From Bacteroidales bacterium UBA1628 (GTDB lineage: Bacteria > Bacteroidota > Bacteroidia > Bacteroidales > UBA932): 13,345 nucleotides of DNA. The translations under genes were made by a program, and so were the position numbers. This document shows positions 1 to 7,547 of this stretch, one piece after another. Every line of letters begins with the position of its first letter. The stretch's first letter is position 1. The notes beneath the pieces are model-generated. The model ran no database searches. It was not told the origin of the DNA and saw only the letters and a program-made list of their open reading frames with translations. Location: contig DCMG01000024.1 in assembly GCA_002321335.1 (NCBI GenBank), positions 7,297 through 20,641 of the forward strand. Reading direction: 5' to 3'.

Positions 1-47
1 CCTGATTCTAATTTTCTGCCACTGTTCCCCGGCAGTTTATATTGTGT

Positions 48-74
48 AAAAGTCACTTAGGCAAACTCAGTGAC
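48..74 (-). terminator. Possible rho-independent terminator after rfbB
   Basis: Read on the minus strand just after the rfbB stop, GTCACT (74-69) pairs perfectly with AGTGAC (57-52) across an 11-base loop and is followed directly by TTTT (51-48). The position and U-tract fit an intrinsic terminator for the pdxA-rfbB unit. The stem has only six pairs and the U-tract is short, so it may be leaky. Confidence 0.4.
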
Positions 75-82
75 CGATCGTC

Positions 83-1207
83 TTATCTATGATTGTACAT
101 ATCATCATAGTACCTGAGGTACTCCCCGCTTGTGACATTGTCCAGCCATTGTCCGTTGTCAAGATACCAACGCACCGTCTTCTCAATGCCTTCGGCAAAC
201 TGAAGGCTAGGCTCCCAGCCAAGTTCGTTCTTGAGTTTTGACGAATCAATGGCATAACGCATATCATGTCCCTTACGGTCGGTCACATAAGTGATGAGAT
301 CTTCATCCGAACCTTCAGGCCGTCCGAGCAAACGATCCACAGTCTTTATAAGAACCTTGATAAGATCTATGTTTTTCCATTCGTTGAAGCCACCGATGTT
401 GTAAGTCTCAGCGATTTTCCCCTTGTGGAAAATCAAATCTATCGCCCTGGCGTGATCTTCCACATACAGCCAATCACGGACGTTCTCCCCTTTACCATAT
501 ACCGGTAGCGGACGGCGCTGACGGATATTGTTGATAAACAAAGGAATCAATTTCTCCGGAAACTGGTAGGGACCATAGTTGTTCGAACAGTTCGTAACAA
601 TTGTCGGCATCCCGTAAGTGTCGTGATAAGCCCGGACAAAATGATCACTGGAAGCCTTGGCTGCCGAATATGGACTATGCGGCTGGTACTTACTCTCCTC
701 GGTGAAAAATGTGTCTCCGAAAGGCCCTCCGCCACATTCATTGCCATCTGGATCACCCTCCGGCCTTGTCAATTCCAAAGCACCATAGACCTCATCAGTG
801 GAGATATGGTAAAAACGCTTTCCTTCCCACCCTTGCGGTTCCCAAAATTCACGGGCAGCCTGAAGAAGGGTCAATGTGCCCAGCACATTTGTCTTTGCGA
901 ATATGAACGGATCCTTTATGGAGCGGTCAACGTGGCTCTCGGCGGCAAGGTGGATCACACCGTCAACAGCATTTTCAGAGATTACCTTGCGGACGGTTTC
1001 AAGGTCGCAGATGTCGGCCTTGACGAAAACGTAGTTCGGGCGATCCTCTATGTCTTTGAGATTGGCAAGATTGCCGGCATAAGTCAGTTTGTCAAGGTTG
1101 ATGACCTGATAATCAGGATACTTGTTGACAAACAGTCTCACAACGTGGCTGCCGATAAAGCCGGCGCCACCGGTTATCAGTATCGATCGTTTGTGGTTCA
1201 TACTCAT
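83..1207 (-). CDS. rfbB: dTDP-glucose 4,6-dehydratase (RmlB/RfbB)
   Basis: Second step of dTDP-L-rhamnose synthesis: NAD-dependent conversion of dTDP-glucose to dTDP-4-keto-6-deoxyglucose in the cytoplasm. The 374-residue protein is an extended short-chain dehydrogenase. The Rossmann motif TGGAGFIG is at residues 12-19, HLAAESHVDRSI at 86-97, the Thr-Asp-Glu triad typical of this dehydratase at 137-139, and the Tyr-x-x-x-Lys pair at Y180/K184. Residues about 145-172 form a Gly/Asp-rich insertion that makes it slightly longer than the usual 340-360 residues. The ATG at 1207 overlaps the pdxA stop by one base (TAATG on the minus strand), so translational coupling is likely; a second in-frame ATG at 1201 is the alternative start. 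It is separated from rfbD, rfbA and rfbC, which lie on the other strand beyond pdxA and rnhA. The function is certain at family level; the sugar product used downstream is inferred to be rhamnose from the neighbours. Confidence 0.96.
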   Translation of the reverse strand: MSMNHKRSILITGGAGFIGSHVVRLFVNKYPDYQVINLDKLTYAGNLANLKDIEDRPNYVFVKADICDLETVRKVISENAVDGVIHLAAESHVDRSIKDPFIFAKTNVLGTLTLLQAAREFWEPQGWEGKRFYHISTDEVYGALELTRPEGDPDGNECGGGPFGDTFFTEESKYQPHSPYSAAKASSDHFVRAYHDTYGMPTIVTNCSNNYGPYQFPEKLIPLFINNIRQRRPLPVYGKGENVRDWLYVEDHARAIDLIFHKGKIAETYNIGGFNEWKNIDLIKVLIKTVDRLLGRPEGSDEDLITYVTDRKGHDMRYAIDSSKLKNELGWEPSLQFAEGIEKTVRWYLDNGQWLDNVTSGEYLRYYDDMYNHR

Positions 1208-2250
1208 TATTTCTGCATCTTTCCTTCGTAGAGGTCATCGTATGCGGCTCTTTTACGGAAAATGTCTATCGCCGTGTAGATTGACGACATCATGGACTGA
1301 GGATCCGCCTCGTCACGCCCGGCCATCTCATAGGCAGTGCCATGGTCCGGAGAAGTCCTGACAATCGGAAGTCCGGCAGTGAAGTTCACGCCGTCCTCGA
1401 ACGCCAACGCCTTGAACGGAGCCAGTCCCTGATCATGGTACATGGCAAGGGTGGCGTCGAATTTAGCGTAATGCCCAAGTCCGAAGAAACCATCAGGAGA
1501 ATACGGCCCGAACGCCATAAGACCCTCGGCGTTGGCAGCCTTCACTGCCGGCAGGATAATCTTCTCTTCCTCGTCGCCGAGCAGGCCTCCATCACCGCAG
1601 TGCGGGTTCAGCCCCAACACAGCGATCTTAGGCTCAACAATACCGAAATCCCTCTTCAGGGACGCGGTCATCAACCTGATTTTGTTCACAATCTTCTCCT
1701 GAGTGATCGAAGCAGGCACATCCTTTAAAGGAATATGACCGGTCACGACGCTGATTCTGAGTTGGTCGGAGACCATGAACATCAACACGTCATCCACTCC
1801 GAACTCCTTCTGGAGATATTCAGTGTGACCAGTGTTGCCGAAGCCCTCGGCCACCATGGCCTTCTTGTTGATCGGCGCAGTCACCAGCACGTCGATGTCT
1901 CCGTTCTTGATGTCCTCCACAGCGCACTCAAGTGACCTGATGGCCGATTTAGCCGATTCAGGAGTGGACTGTCCCGGCTCCACGAACACGTTGTCAGGCA
2001 GACAATTGACAATGTTGATCTTCTTAGGTTTGGCATCCTTGGCGCTTTGGATGACATAAGTGTCCATCTGGTCAAGGTTATGGATCAACTTGCGGTAGAA
2101 TCCGAAAATCTTTGACGAGCCGTAGATCACCGGAGTGAACGAATCCAAAATCCTTGCGTCAGCCAATGACTTGATAATCACCTCATAACCGATACCGTTG
2201 CCGTCACCCTGAGTGATACCGACAATCGGCCGTTTGTTATTCTTTTCCAT
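1207..2250 (-). CDS. pdxA: 4-hydroxythreonine-4-phosphate dehydrogenase (PdxA)
   Basis: Oxidises 4-phosphohydroxy-L-threonine with NAD(P) in the deoxyxylulose-5-phosphate-dependent route to pyridoxal phosphate; the product is condensed by PdxJ, which is not in this window. The 347 residues match the family from end to end: GITQGDGNGIG at 11-21, GHTEYL at 141-146, and three histidines at the metal-ligand positions, H172 (TGHIPL), H217 (NPHCGDGG) and H272 (YHDQGLAPFK). NPHCGDGG replaces the more common NPHAGEGG, a conservative change. The ATG at 2250 lies 66 bases after the rnhA stop, on the same strand. Its own stop overlaps the rfbB start, so it probably forms one transcript with rfbB and perhaps rnhA. 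PdxA-like proteins also act in tetronate catabolism, but no such genes are nearby. Confidence 0.94.
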   Translation of the reverse strand: MEKNNKRPIVGITQGDGNGIGYEVIIKSLADARILDSFTPVIYGSSKIFGFYRKLIHNLDQMDTYVIQSAKDAKPKKINIVNCLPDNVFVEPGQSTPESAKSAIRSLECAVEDIKNGDIDVLVTAPINKKAMVAEGFGNTGHTEYLQKEFGVDDVLMFMVSDQLRISVVTGHIPLKDVPASITQEKIVNKIRLMTASLKRDFGIVEPKIAVLGLNPHCGDGGLLGDEEEKIILPAVKAANAEGLMAFGPYSPDGFFGLGHYAKFDATLAMYHDQGLAPFKALAFEDGVNFTAGLPIVRTSPDHGTAYEMAGRDEADPQSMMSSIYTAIDIFRKRAAYDDLYEGKMQK

Positions 2251-2316
2251 GCTGTTCTAAAATATTAAGTGGTCACAGCCGGTCGGAGACCGCCGTGAAC
2301 ATATTCATTCATAAAT

Positions 2317-2838
2317 TTAATCAAAACCAGCGAGATTTCCTTCCGTGGCCGAGTCAAGCTCAAAGCCCTCATCCACCGGAAGAATTTTCCCGGCGGCGAC
2401 AGCCCCGGCTCCGGCGGCGACGGCAAGCCTGTCGCAGCGTTCATTCTCAGGATGCCCGTTATGCCCTTTTAGCCAATGGAAAACCACCCTGTGCATCCGG
2501 CAGACATTCAGAAAGCGCATCCAAAGATCCGGATTCTTCACCTTTTTCCACCCTTTACGCTCCCAATTCAGAAGCCAACCTTCATTCACCGCCTTCACCA
2601 CATAAGACGAGTCACTGTAAACCTCAACTTCAGCATTTTTCCACTTGATTGCCTCCAACCCCTTGATCACAGCCAGAAGTTCCATCCTATTGTTGGTCGT
2701 GCGGGCAAATCCCCCGCTCATCTCTTTCTCATGCCCGGCACACTTGAGCACAACGCCGTAGCCTCCCGGTCCCGGATTGCCGCTTGAAGCCCCGTCCGTG
2801 TAAAGAAATATCTTCGGTCTCGCTGAATTAGTCTCCAT
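2317..2838 (-). CDS. rnhA: Ribonuclease HI
   Basis: Endonuclease that cuts the RNA strand of RNA-DNA hybrids, acting in R-loop and primer removal. Counting from the ATG at 2838 the protein has 173 residues. The four acidic metal-binding residues of RNase HI are present: D15 (YTDGASSGNPG), E53 (NNRMELLAV), D76 (YSDSSYVV) and D136 (HPENERCD). The loop histidine is H126 (KGHNGH). The reading frame extends three codons upstream to a TTG at 2847, but that TTG lies inside the -7 promoter element, so the ATG at 2838 is chosen. After the catalytic core there is an Ala/Gly-rich stretch and an acidic tail, making it somewhat longer than the 155-residue E. coli enzyme. It is divergent from rfbD and first in the unit that runs to pdxA and rfbB. 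Confidence 0.95.
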   Translation of the reverse strand: METNSARPKIFLYTDGASSGNPGPGGYGVVLKCAGHEKEMSGGFARTTNNRMELLAVIKGLEAIKWKNAEVEVYSDSSYVVKAVNEGWLLNWERKGWKKVKNPDLWMRFLNVCRMHRVVFHWLKGHNGHPENERCDRLAVAAGAGAVAAGKILPVDEGFELDSATEGNLAGFD

Positions 2839-2844
2839 AAAGTA

Positions 2845-2852
2845 CAAACTTA
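2845..2852 (-). promoter_or_regulatory. Candidate Bacteroidota -7 promoter element of rnhA
   Basis: TAAGTTTG on the minus strand matches the Bacteroidota -7 consensus TAnnTTTG exactly. Only six bases separate it from the rnhA ATG, so the transcript would start a few bases before the start codon. No TTG is found at the right distance for a -33 element, which lowers confidence. Confidence 0.45.
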
Positions 2853-2944
2853 CATAAAAATCCGCATTATTTACACCCGCTTGGGCAAGAATCGTTATTT
2901 TTTAAGGATTATTGAGTGCACAATGCAAGAAAGCAAGGATGATT

Positions 2945-2974
2945 TTGATAACGGAATATTTCTGATTAAATTTG
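2945..2974 (+). promoter_or_regulatory. Promoter of the rfbD-rfbA-rfbC operon
   Basis: TTG at 2945-2947 (part of TTTTG), a 19-base spacer, then TAAATTTG at 2967-2974. This matches the Bacteroidota primary sigma factor consensus TTG-N19-TAnnTTTG in full. A transcript starting near 2978 would have a leader of about 45 bases carrying the rfbD ribosome binding site. Confidence 0.7.
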
Positions 2975-3010
2975 TCAGTGGCGACACCACGATGGCTGGC
3001 AGAGCCGAAT

Positions 3011-3016
3011 GGAGGA
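3011..3016 (+). promoter_or_regulatory. Shine-Dalgarno site that decides the rfbD start
   Basis: GGAGGA ends seven bases before the ATG at 3024. An in-frame ATG at 3009 overlaps this site and would add five residues that are not part of the Rossmann fold, so 3024 is taken as the real start. It is one of few clear Shine-Dalgarno sites in the window. Confidence 0.65.
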
Positions 3017-3023
3017 ATATACC

Positions 3024-3905
3024 ATGAATATACTTGTGACAGGAGCCAACGGCCAGCTGGGAACCGAACTCCGCAACGTGACGGCAGGAAGCCGGCACAA
3101 CTACATATTCTCAGACGTGACCTCACTGCCGGGAGTCGAGACGCTCAATCTTGACATCACGGACTTTGACGCGCTCAGGATTGTCTGCGACTCGGAGAAT
3201 GTCAATGCCATCGTGAACTGTGCGGCCTACACGAATGTGGACAAGGCCGAGGACGAGCCTTCTATGGCTATGCTGCTGAACTGCACCGCGGCCGGAAATC
3301 TGGCCAAAGTCGCAAGGGAAAGAGACGCGGCGTTGATCCACATTTCCACGGACTACGTCTTCCACGGGGATATTCCCAGGCCTTGCAAGGAGGATTGGCC
3401 CACCGACCCGCTTGGGGTCTATGGTTCCACCAAATTGGCTGGGGAGAAAGAGATCGAGAAATCCGGCTGCAAGAGCATAATCATCAGAACCGCCTGGTTA
3501 TATTCACCTTACGGCAGAAATTTCGTAAAGACAATGCTTCGCCTGACAGAGGAGCGCGACTCACTCAAAGTCGTTTTTGACCAGTTCGGAACTCCCACAT
3601 ACGCCCATGACCTTGCCACACTGATCGCGGCAATAATCGATAACGACAGGCTTGGCGACACCGGAATATACCATTTCTCCAACGAGGGGGCCATCTCTTG
3701 GTACGATTTCGCCAAGGCGGTCAGCGAGACAGGCGGGACAATCTGCGACATACAGCCTTGTCACACCGAAGAATATCCTTCCAAAGCACAAAGGCCACGG
3801 TTTTCGGTGCTCGACAAAACAAAAGTAAAGGAGACTTTCGGAATCACAATCCCATACTGGAGGGATTCTCTTGTGGACTGCATCAAAAGAATCAATAAAC
3901 ACTGA
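3024..3905 (+). CDS. rfbD: dTDP-4-dehydrorhamnose reductase (RmlD/RfbD)
   Basis: Last step of dTDP-L-rhamnose synthesis: NAD(P)H-dependent reduction of dTDP-4-keto-L-rhamnose. The 293-residue protein starts directly with the nucleotide-binding motif TGANGQLG (6-13), followed by NCAAYTNVD (66-74), STDYVF (108-113) and the catalytic Y133-x-x-x-K137. The length is usual for the family. The start at 3024 is fixed by the GGAGGA site upstream. It is first in an operon with rfbA (8-base gap) and rfbC, behind a strong promoter, and diverges from rnhA. RfbB, which makes the precursor, is on the opposite strand about 2 kb away. Confidence 0.95.
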   Translation: MNILVTGANGQLGTELRNVTAGSRHNYIFSDVTSLPGVETLNLDITDFDALRIVCDSENVNAIVNCAAYTNVDKAEDEPSMAMLLNCTAAGNLAKVARERDAALIHISTDYVFHGDIPRPCKEDWPTDPLGVYGSTKLAGEKEIEKSGCKSIIIRTAWLYSPYGRNFVKTMLRLTEERDSLKVVFDQFGTPTYAHDLATLIAAIIDNDRLGDTGIYHFSNEGAISWYDFAKAVSETGGTICDIQPCHTEEYPSKAQRPRFSVLDKTKVKETFGITIPYWRDSLVDCIKRINKH

Positions 3906-3913
3906 ATATAACC

Positions 3914-4789
3914 ATGAAAGGAATTGTACTCGCCGGCGGAAGCGGCACACGTCTATACCCTATCACGAAGGGCGTCAGCAAGCAGATGCTGCCAGTCTAT
4001 GACAAACCGATGGTCTATTACCCGATATCGGTTCTTATGACTGCCGGAATCAGGGATATTCTAGTCATCTCAACACCGTCTGACTTGCCTGGATTCCAAA
4101 GGCTTCTAGGCGACGGAAGTGATTTCGGAGTGAACTTTGAATATGCCGAACAACCTTCTCCTGACGGGCTTGCGCAGGCTTTCATAATAGGAAAGGAATT
4201 CATAGGAGACGACTGTGTCTGCCTGGTGCTGGGTGACAACATATTCCAAGGCACTGGTTTCGGCAATCAGTTGAGAGAGGCGGTCCGCACGGCAGAGGAG
4301 GAAGGCAAGGCCACCGTATTCGGCTACCAAGTCAGTGATCCTCAACGCTATGGAGTGGCCGAATTCGACAAGGACGGCAATTGTCTCAGCATCGAGGAGA
4401 AGCCGGCAGAGCCTAAGAGTGACTATGCGGTGACAGGACTGTACTTCTACCCGAATGATGTGGTGGAGATCGCCCATAGGATCAAGCCGTCGGCTAGAGG
4501 CGAGCTGGAGATAACGACTGTGAACCAAGAGTTTCTGGCGGCAGGAAAACTGAAGGTCCAGAAACTGGGACGTGGTTTCGCATGGTTGGACACGGGCACT
4601 CACGAATCCCTCGCCGAAGCCTCGACCTACATCGAGGTCATCGAAAAACGTCAGGGGCTCAAGGTCGCCTGTCTTGAGGAAATCGCCTACAGAAAGGGTT
4701 GGATCACAGCCGGAAGGCTCCGCGAGCTGGCCAAGCCAATGCTCAAGAACCAGTACGGCCAGTATTTGATCAAGATAGCGGAGGAATAA
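3914..4789 (+). CDS. rfbA: Glucose-1-phosphate thymidylyltransferase (RmlA/RfbA)
   Basis: First step of the pathway: joins dTTP and glucose-1-phosphate to give dTDP-glucose and pyrophosphate. The 291 residues match the family length. The signature GGSGTRLYP is at 8-16, the active-site segment SKQMLPVYDKPM at 22-33, LGDN at 106-109 with D108 as one magnesium ligand, EEKP at 161-164, and D226 (WLDTGTH) at the second magnesium position. The enzyme is normally feedback-inhibited by dTDP-rhamnose; this is family knowledge, not visible here. It follows rfbD by eight bases with no clear ribosome binding site, so coupled translation is likely. Confidence 0.96.
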   Translation: MKGIVLAGGSGTRLYPITKGVSKQMLPVYDKPMVYYPISVLMTAGIRDILVISTPSDLPGFQRLLGDGSDFGVNFEYAEQPSPDGLAQAFIIGKEFIGDDCVCLVLGDNIFQGTGFGNQLREAVRTAEEEGKATVFGYQVSDPQRYGVAEFDKDGNCLSIEEKPAEPKSDYAVTGLYFYPNDVVEIAHRIKPSARGELEITTVNQEFLAAGKLKVQKLGRGFAWLDTGTHESLAEASTYIEVIEKRQGLKVACLEEIAYRKGWITAGRLRELAKPMLKNQYGQYLIKIAEE

Positions 4790-4831
4790 GGGCAACGGGA
4801 CTCCGATGAATATAACTACGGAACTGACACC

Positions 4832-5386
4832 ATGGACATCATCACAACCGAAATAGAAGGCGTCCTGATCATCGAGCCAAGGATATTCCTGGACAGCAGA
4901 GGGTATTTCTTCGAATCATTCAACCAAAGGGTGTTCGAGGAGAAGGTCGGGGCGTTGACATTCGTTCAGGACAATGAGAGCAAATCCTGCTACGGGGTCG
5001 TCAGAGGGTTGCACTTCCAGAAAGGCGAGCACGCCCAAAGCAAGCTGGTCAGGGTCGTGAAAGGCAAAGTGCTGGATGTGGCCGTGGATCTGAGGCCTGG
5101 CTCAAAGACTTTCGGCAAGCATGTGTCGGCCGAACTGTCAGAGGACAATCACAGGCAGTTTTTCATCCCGAGGGGATTCGCCCACGGATTCAGTGTCCTG
5201 AGCGACGAGGTGATCTTCCAGTACAAATGCGACAATTTCTATTGTCCAGAATCCGAGGGAGCGATCGCATGGGATGATCCGGATCTGGGGATTGACTGGA
5301 AGGTTCCTGTAGACAGAATCATCTTATCTGAAAAAGACAGAAAACATCCTAAACTGAGAGATTGCCGACCGGAAGACTTTCTGTAA
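4832..5386 (+). CDS. rfbC: dTDP-4-dehydrorhamnose 3,5-epimerase (RmlC/RfbC)
   Basis: Third step: epimerises dTDP-4-keto-6-deoxyglucose at C3 and C5 to dTDP-4-keto-L-rhamnose. It is a cupin-fold protein of 184 residues, the usual size. RGLHFQ at 58-63 carries the conserved active-site histidine H61. The segments VLDVAVDLRPGS (80-91), FIPRGFAHGF (111-120), and YKCDNFYCPE followed by WDDPDLGIDW (131-156) are characteristic; the partner aspartate of the His-Asp dyad is expected in the last segment. It is last in the rfbD-rfbA-rfbC operon, 42 bases after rfbA. It converges on recG with only 37 bases between, and no convincing terminator is seen there. Confidence 0.95.
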   Translation: MDIITTEIEGVLIIEPRIFLDSRGYFFESFNQRVFEEKVGALTFVQDNESKSCYGVVRGLHFQKGEHAQSKLVRVVKGKVLDVAVDLRPGSKTFGKHVSAELSEDNHRQFFIPRGFAHGFSVLSDEVIFQYKCDNFYCPESEGAIAWDDPDLGIDWKVPVDRIILSEKDRKHPKLRDCRPEDFL

Positions 5387-5423
5387 GAGCCCGATGGTTT
5401 CTCCAACGGCTGCTTAATGTCAA

Positions 5424-7526
5424 CTACGAGATTTTGCTGTAATCCTTGATATTGTACTTGTCCTTGCGGAGTTCCCGGGCAAGCAGTTCGTTCACAGGTA
5501 GTTCCAGTGTCTGGTCATGGGCAAGCACGTGCTCGGCATAACTTCTCGCGTCCGCAAGCAAAGCCCCGTCATGAGCCAAAGACGCGATGTTAAGTTCTAT
5601 CGGAAGGCCGCTCTGCTGCGTTCCCTCCAGATCCCCCGGGCCACGCATCTTCATGTCCTCCTCGGCCAGATCAAAGCCGTTTTCCGTGGCGCACATCAGC
5701 TCCAGCCTTTTGCGAGACTCCTTGCTGACCTTGTTGCCGTGCATCAGGACGCAGTAGGACTTTTCGCACCCGCGTCCGACACGTCCTCGAAGCTGATGCA
5801 GTTGAGCAAGGCCGAACCGCTCGGCGCTCTCGATCACCATCACGGATGCATTAGGGACATCAACACCGACCTCGATCACGGTAGTGGACACAAGTATATT
5901 CGCTCTCCCCGCCGCGAAAGCGTCCATATTGAACTGCTTCACCTCGCTGGTCTGCTGGCCATGCACGATGGCAACTTTGTACGGCGGGAATGGGAATCTG
6001 GAGACAATGTCCTCATAGCCAGCCTCAAGATTCTGATAGTCAACCTTTTCGCTCTCGAATATCAAAGGATAGACAACAAACACCTGACGTCCTGCCGCAA
6101 TCTCTTTCTTCATGAAATTGTAAAGCTGCGGGCGCTTGCCTTCGCCGATAAGCATGGTCTGGATAGGTTTTCTGCCTGGAGGCATCTCATCGATGACGGA
6201 GACATCCAAGTCCCCGTAGAATGTCATCGCCAATGTCCTAGGAATCGGAGTCGCAGTCATGACTAGCACATGAGGCGGCACACCGGAAGCCCCTTTGGCC
6301 CAAAGCCGAGACCTCTGATCGACCCCGAATCTGTGCTGCTCGTCAATGATGGCCAGCCCTAAATTCCTGAACACCACCGTGTCCTCAATCAACGCATGAG
6401 TACCGATGATGATTCCTACCGCTCCGTCAGCCAGACCCTCCAGAATCGGTCTTCTGGCCGCCTTTCCGGTCGAGCCGATCAGCAGTTCGCAACGGACTCC
6501 GGTCGGAGCCAGATATTTGGATATGTTGGTGTAGTGCTGCTGGGCAAGAACTTCGGTCGGAGCCATGATGCAGGCTTGGAACCCATTGCCGACAGCGATC
6601 AGGGCTGACAAGACGGCGACCATGGTCTTGCCTGAGCCGACATCTCCTTGAAGAAGGCGGTTCATCTGGTGACCGCTCATCATGTCCGAGCGGATTTCCT
6701 TTATCACACGCTTCTGCGCGCCGGTAAGCTCATAAGGCAAAGAATTATAGCAAGCGTTGAACGCTGCGCCGACCTTCGGCATTGGAATCCCGACCGCGGA
6801 ACGGCTACGGACATATTTCTGCTTCAGCAAAGACAGCTGCAACAGGAAGAGTTCCTCCCATTTAAGGCGGTATCTGGCCTTCTCAAGAGCGTTCTGGTCT
6901 GACGGGAAATGGACATTCCTGATGGCGAACCTCAACGGAACAAGCCCTTTTTCTCTAAGAATATATTCGGGCAATGTCTCCTCCAAATCCCCGATCGCAA
7001 AGTCAATCGCCTCCGCAATCAGCCGGTTCATCACCTTTCCGGTCACTCCCCCGCCTCGGAGTTTGTCGGTCGAGTTATAGACCCCTGTCAAGACTCCGGA
7101 AAAGCCGCCTGTCCCCTGCGAAGGAGGATTGTCTATCTCCGGATGCACAATGTTGAACCGCCCGTTGAACTGGTTGGGTTTGCCGAAAAACAAGAAGACG
7201 GAGCCGGGTTTAAGCCGTTCCGATGTGTATTTGACTCCACGGAAGAAGACCAGTTCCATCATTCCGCTCTGATCCTTCACCATGACGCTCAATTTCTTGC
7301 CGGTCATCTGGACGCTGACCACCTGGGCAAGGATCTGGACATAGGCGCTTGTGGACTGGATGTCCGCTATCCTTTGGATTGAACTGCGGTCAATGTAGCG
7401 GAACGGGAATGTGTGCAGGAGGTCACCGACAGTCGCGACATTCAGTTCGCTGCGTAGAAGCGAAGCTCTCTTGGGACCCACTCCCGGCAGGTACTGCACA
7501 TCTGTGTCCAACTTGTTCCTGATCAT
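5424..7526 (-). CDS. recG: ATP-dependent DNA helicase RecG
   Basis: Double-stranded DNA translocase that remodels stalled forks, Holliday junctions and R-loops. The 700-residue protein shows the full RecG layout: an N-terminal region beginning with a helix-hairpin-helix-like YLPGVGPKRA (12-21), an OB-fold wedge domain (about 60-130), then two helicase lobes. Walker A GDVGSGKT is at 294-301, Walker B DEQH at 395-398, TATPIPRT at 424-431, motif V TTVIEVGVDVPNA at 548-560 and motif VI QLRGRVGRG at 578-586. The C-terminal segment KMRGPGDLEGTQQSG (626-640) is also typical. It follows a small lipoprotein gene by 21 bases on the same strand and probably shares its promoter. No Shine-Dalgarno site is visible before the ATG. 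All motifs are intact. Confidence 0.97.
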   Translation of the reverse strand: MIRNKLDTDVQYLPGVGPKRASLLRSELNVATVGDLLHTFPFRYIDRSSIQRIADIQSTSAYVQILAQVVSVQMTGKKLSVMVKDQSGMMELVFFRGVKYTSERLKPGSVFLFFGKPNQFNGRFNIVHPEIDNPPSQGTGGFSGVLTGVYNSTDKLRGGGVTGKVMNRLIAEAIDFAIGDLEETLPEYILREKGLVPLRFAIRNVHFPSDQNALEKARYRLKWEELFLLQLSLLKQKYVRSRSAVGIPMPKVGAAFNACYNSLPYELTGAQKRVIKEIRSDMMSGHQMNRLLQGDVGSGKTMVAVLSALIAVGNGFQACIMAPTEVLAQQHYTNISKYLAPTGVRCELLIGSTGKAARRPILEGLADGAVGIIIGTHALIEDTVVFRNLGLAIIDEQHRFGVDQRSRLWAKGASGVPPHVLVMTATPIPRTLAMTFYGDLDVSVIDEMPPGRKPIQTMLIGEGKRPQLYNFMKKEIAAGRQVFVVYPLIFESEKVDYQNLEAGYEDIVSRFPFPPYKVAIVHGQQTSEVKQFNMDAFAAGRANILVSTTVIEVGVDVPNASVMVIESAERFGLAQLHQLRGRVGRGCEKSYCVLMHGNKVSKESRKRLELMCATENGFDLAEEDMKMRGPGDLEGTQQSGLPIELNIASLAHDGALLADARSYAEHVLAHDQTLELPVNELLARELRKDKYNIKDYSKIS

Positions 7527-7547
7527 GACGCAAAATAGGCAAGAGTA

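Noticed and set aside
16..40. CTGCC/GGCAG hairpin followed by TTTAT at the window edge
   Set aside because: A five-pair stem with a ten-base loop; it could end a plus-strand gene outside the window, but that gene is not visible.
2257..2264. TATTTTAG on the minus strand just before pdxA as a promoter
   Set aside because: It matches TAnnTTTG at all but one position and lies six bases from the start codon, but there is no TTG at the -33 spacing. Read-through from rnhA explains expression equally well.
2911..2924. ATTG-AGTGCA-CAAT near-palindrome in the rnhA-rfbD gap
   Set aside because: Four-base arms around a six-base centre are expected by chance; there is no second copy and no regulator nearby.
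3009..3023. Earlier in-frame ATG for rfbD at 3009
   Set aside because: It overlaps the Shine-Dalgarno site GGAGGA and adds five residues before the Rossmann strand; 3024 is the better start.
4806..4856. Short upstream frame starting at 4806 before rfbC
   Set aside because: It is out of frame, ends after 16 codons inside rfbC, and has no ribosome binding site or conserved feature that I can see.
5391..5409. Hairpin CCGATGG/CCAACGG between rfbC and recG as a shared terminator
   Set aside because: Seven pairs with an A-A mismatch and no U-tract on either strand. The two genes may be terminated inside each other or by Rho.
5517..6266. 249-residue open frame on the plus strand inside recG
   Set aside because: It is fully antisense to an intact recG, has no recognisable domain, and its composition is that expected from reading a gene on the wrong strand. 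The same holds for long antisense frames at 623-1231, 4106-4795, 6909-7382 and 10608-11348.
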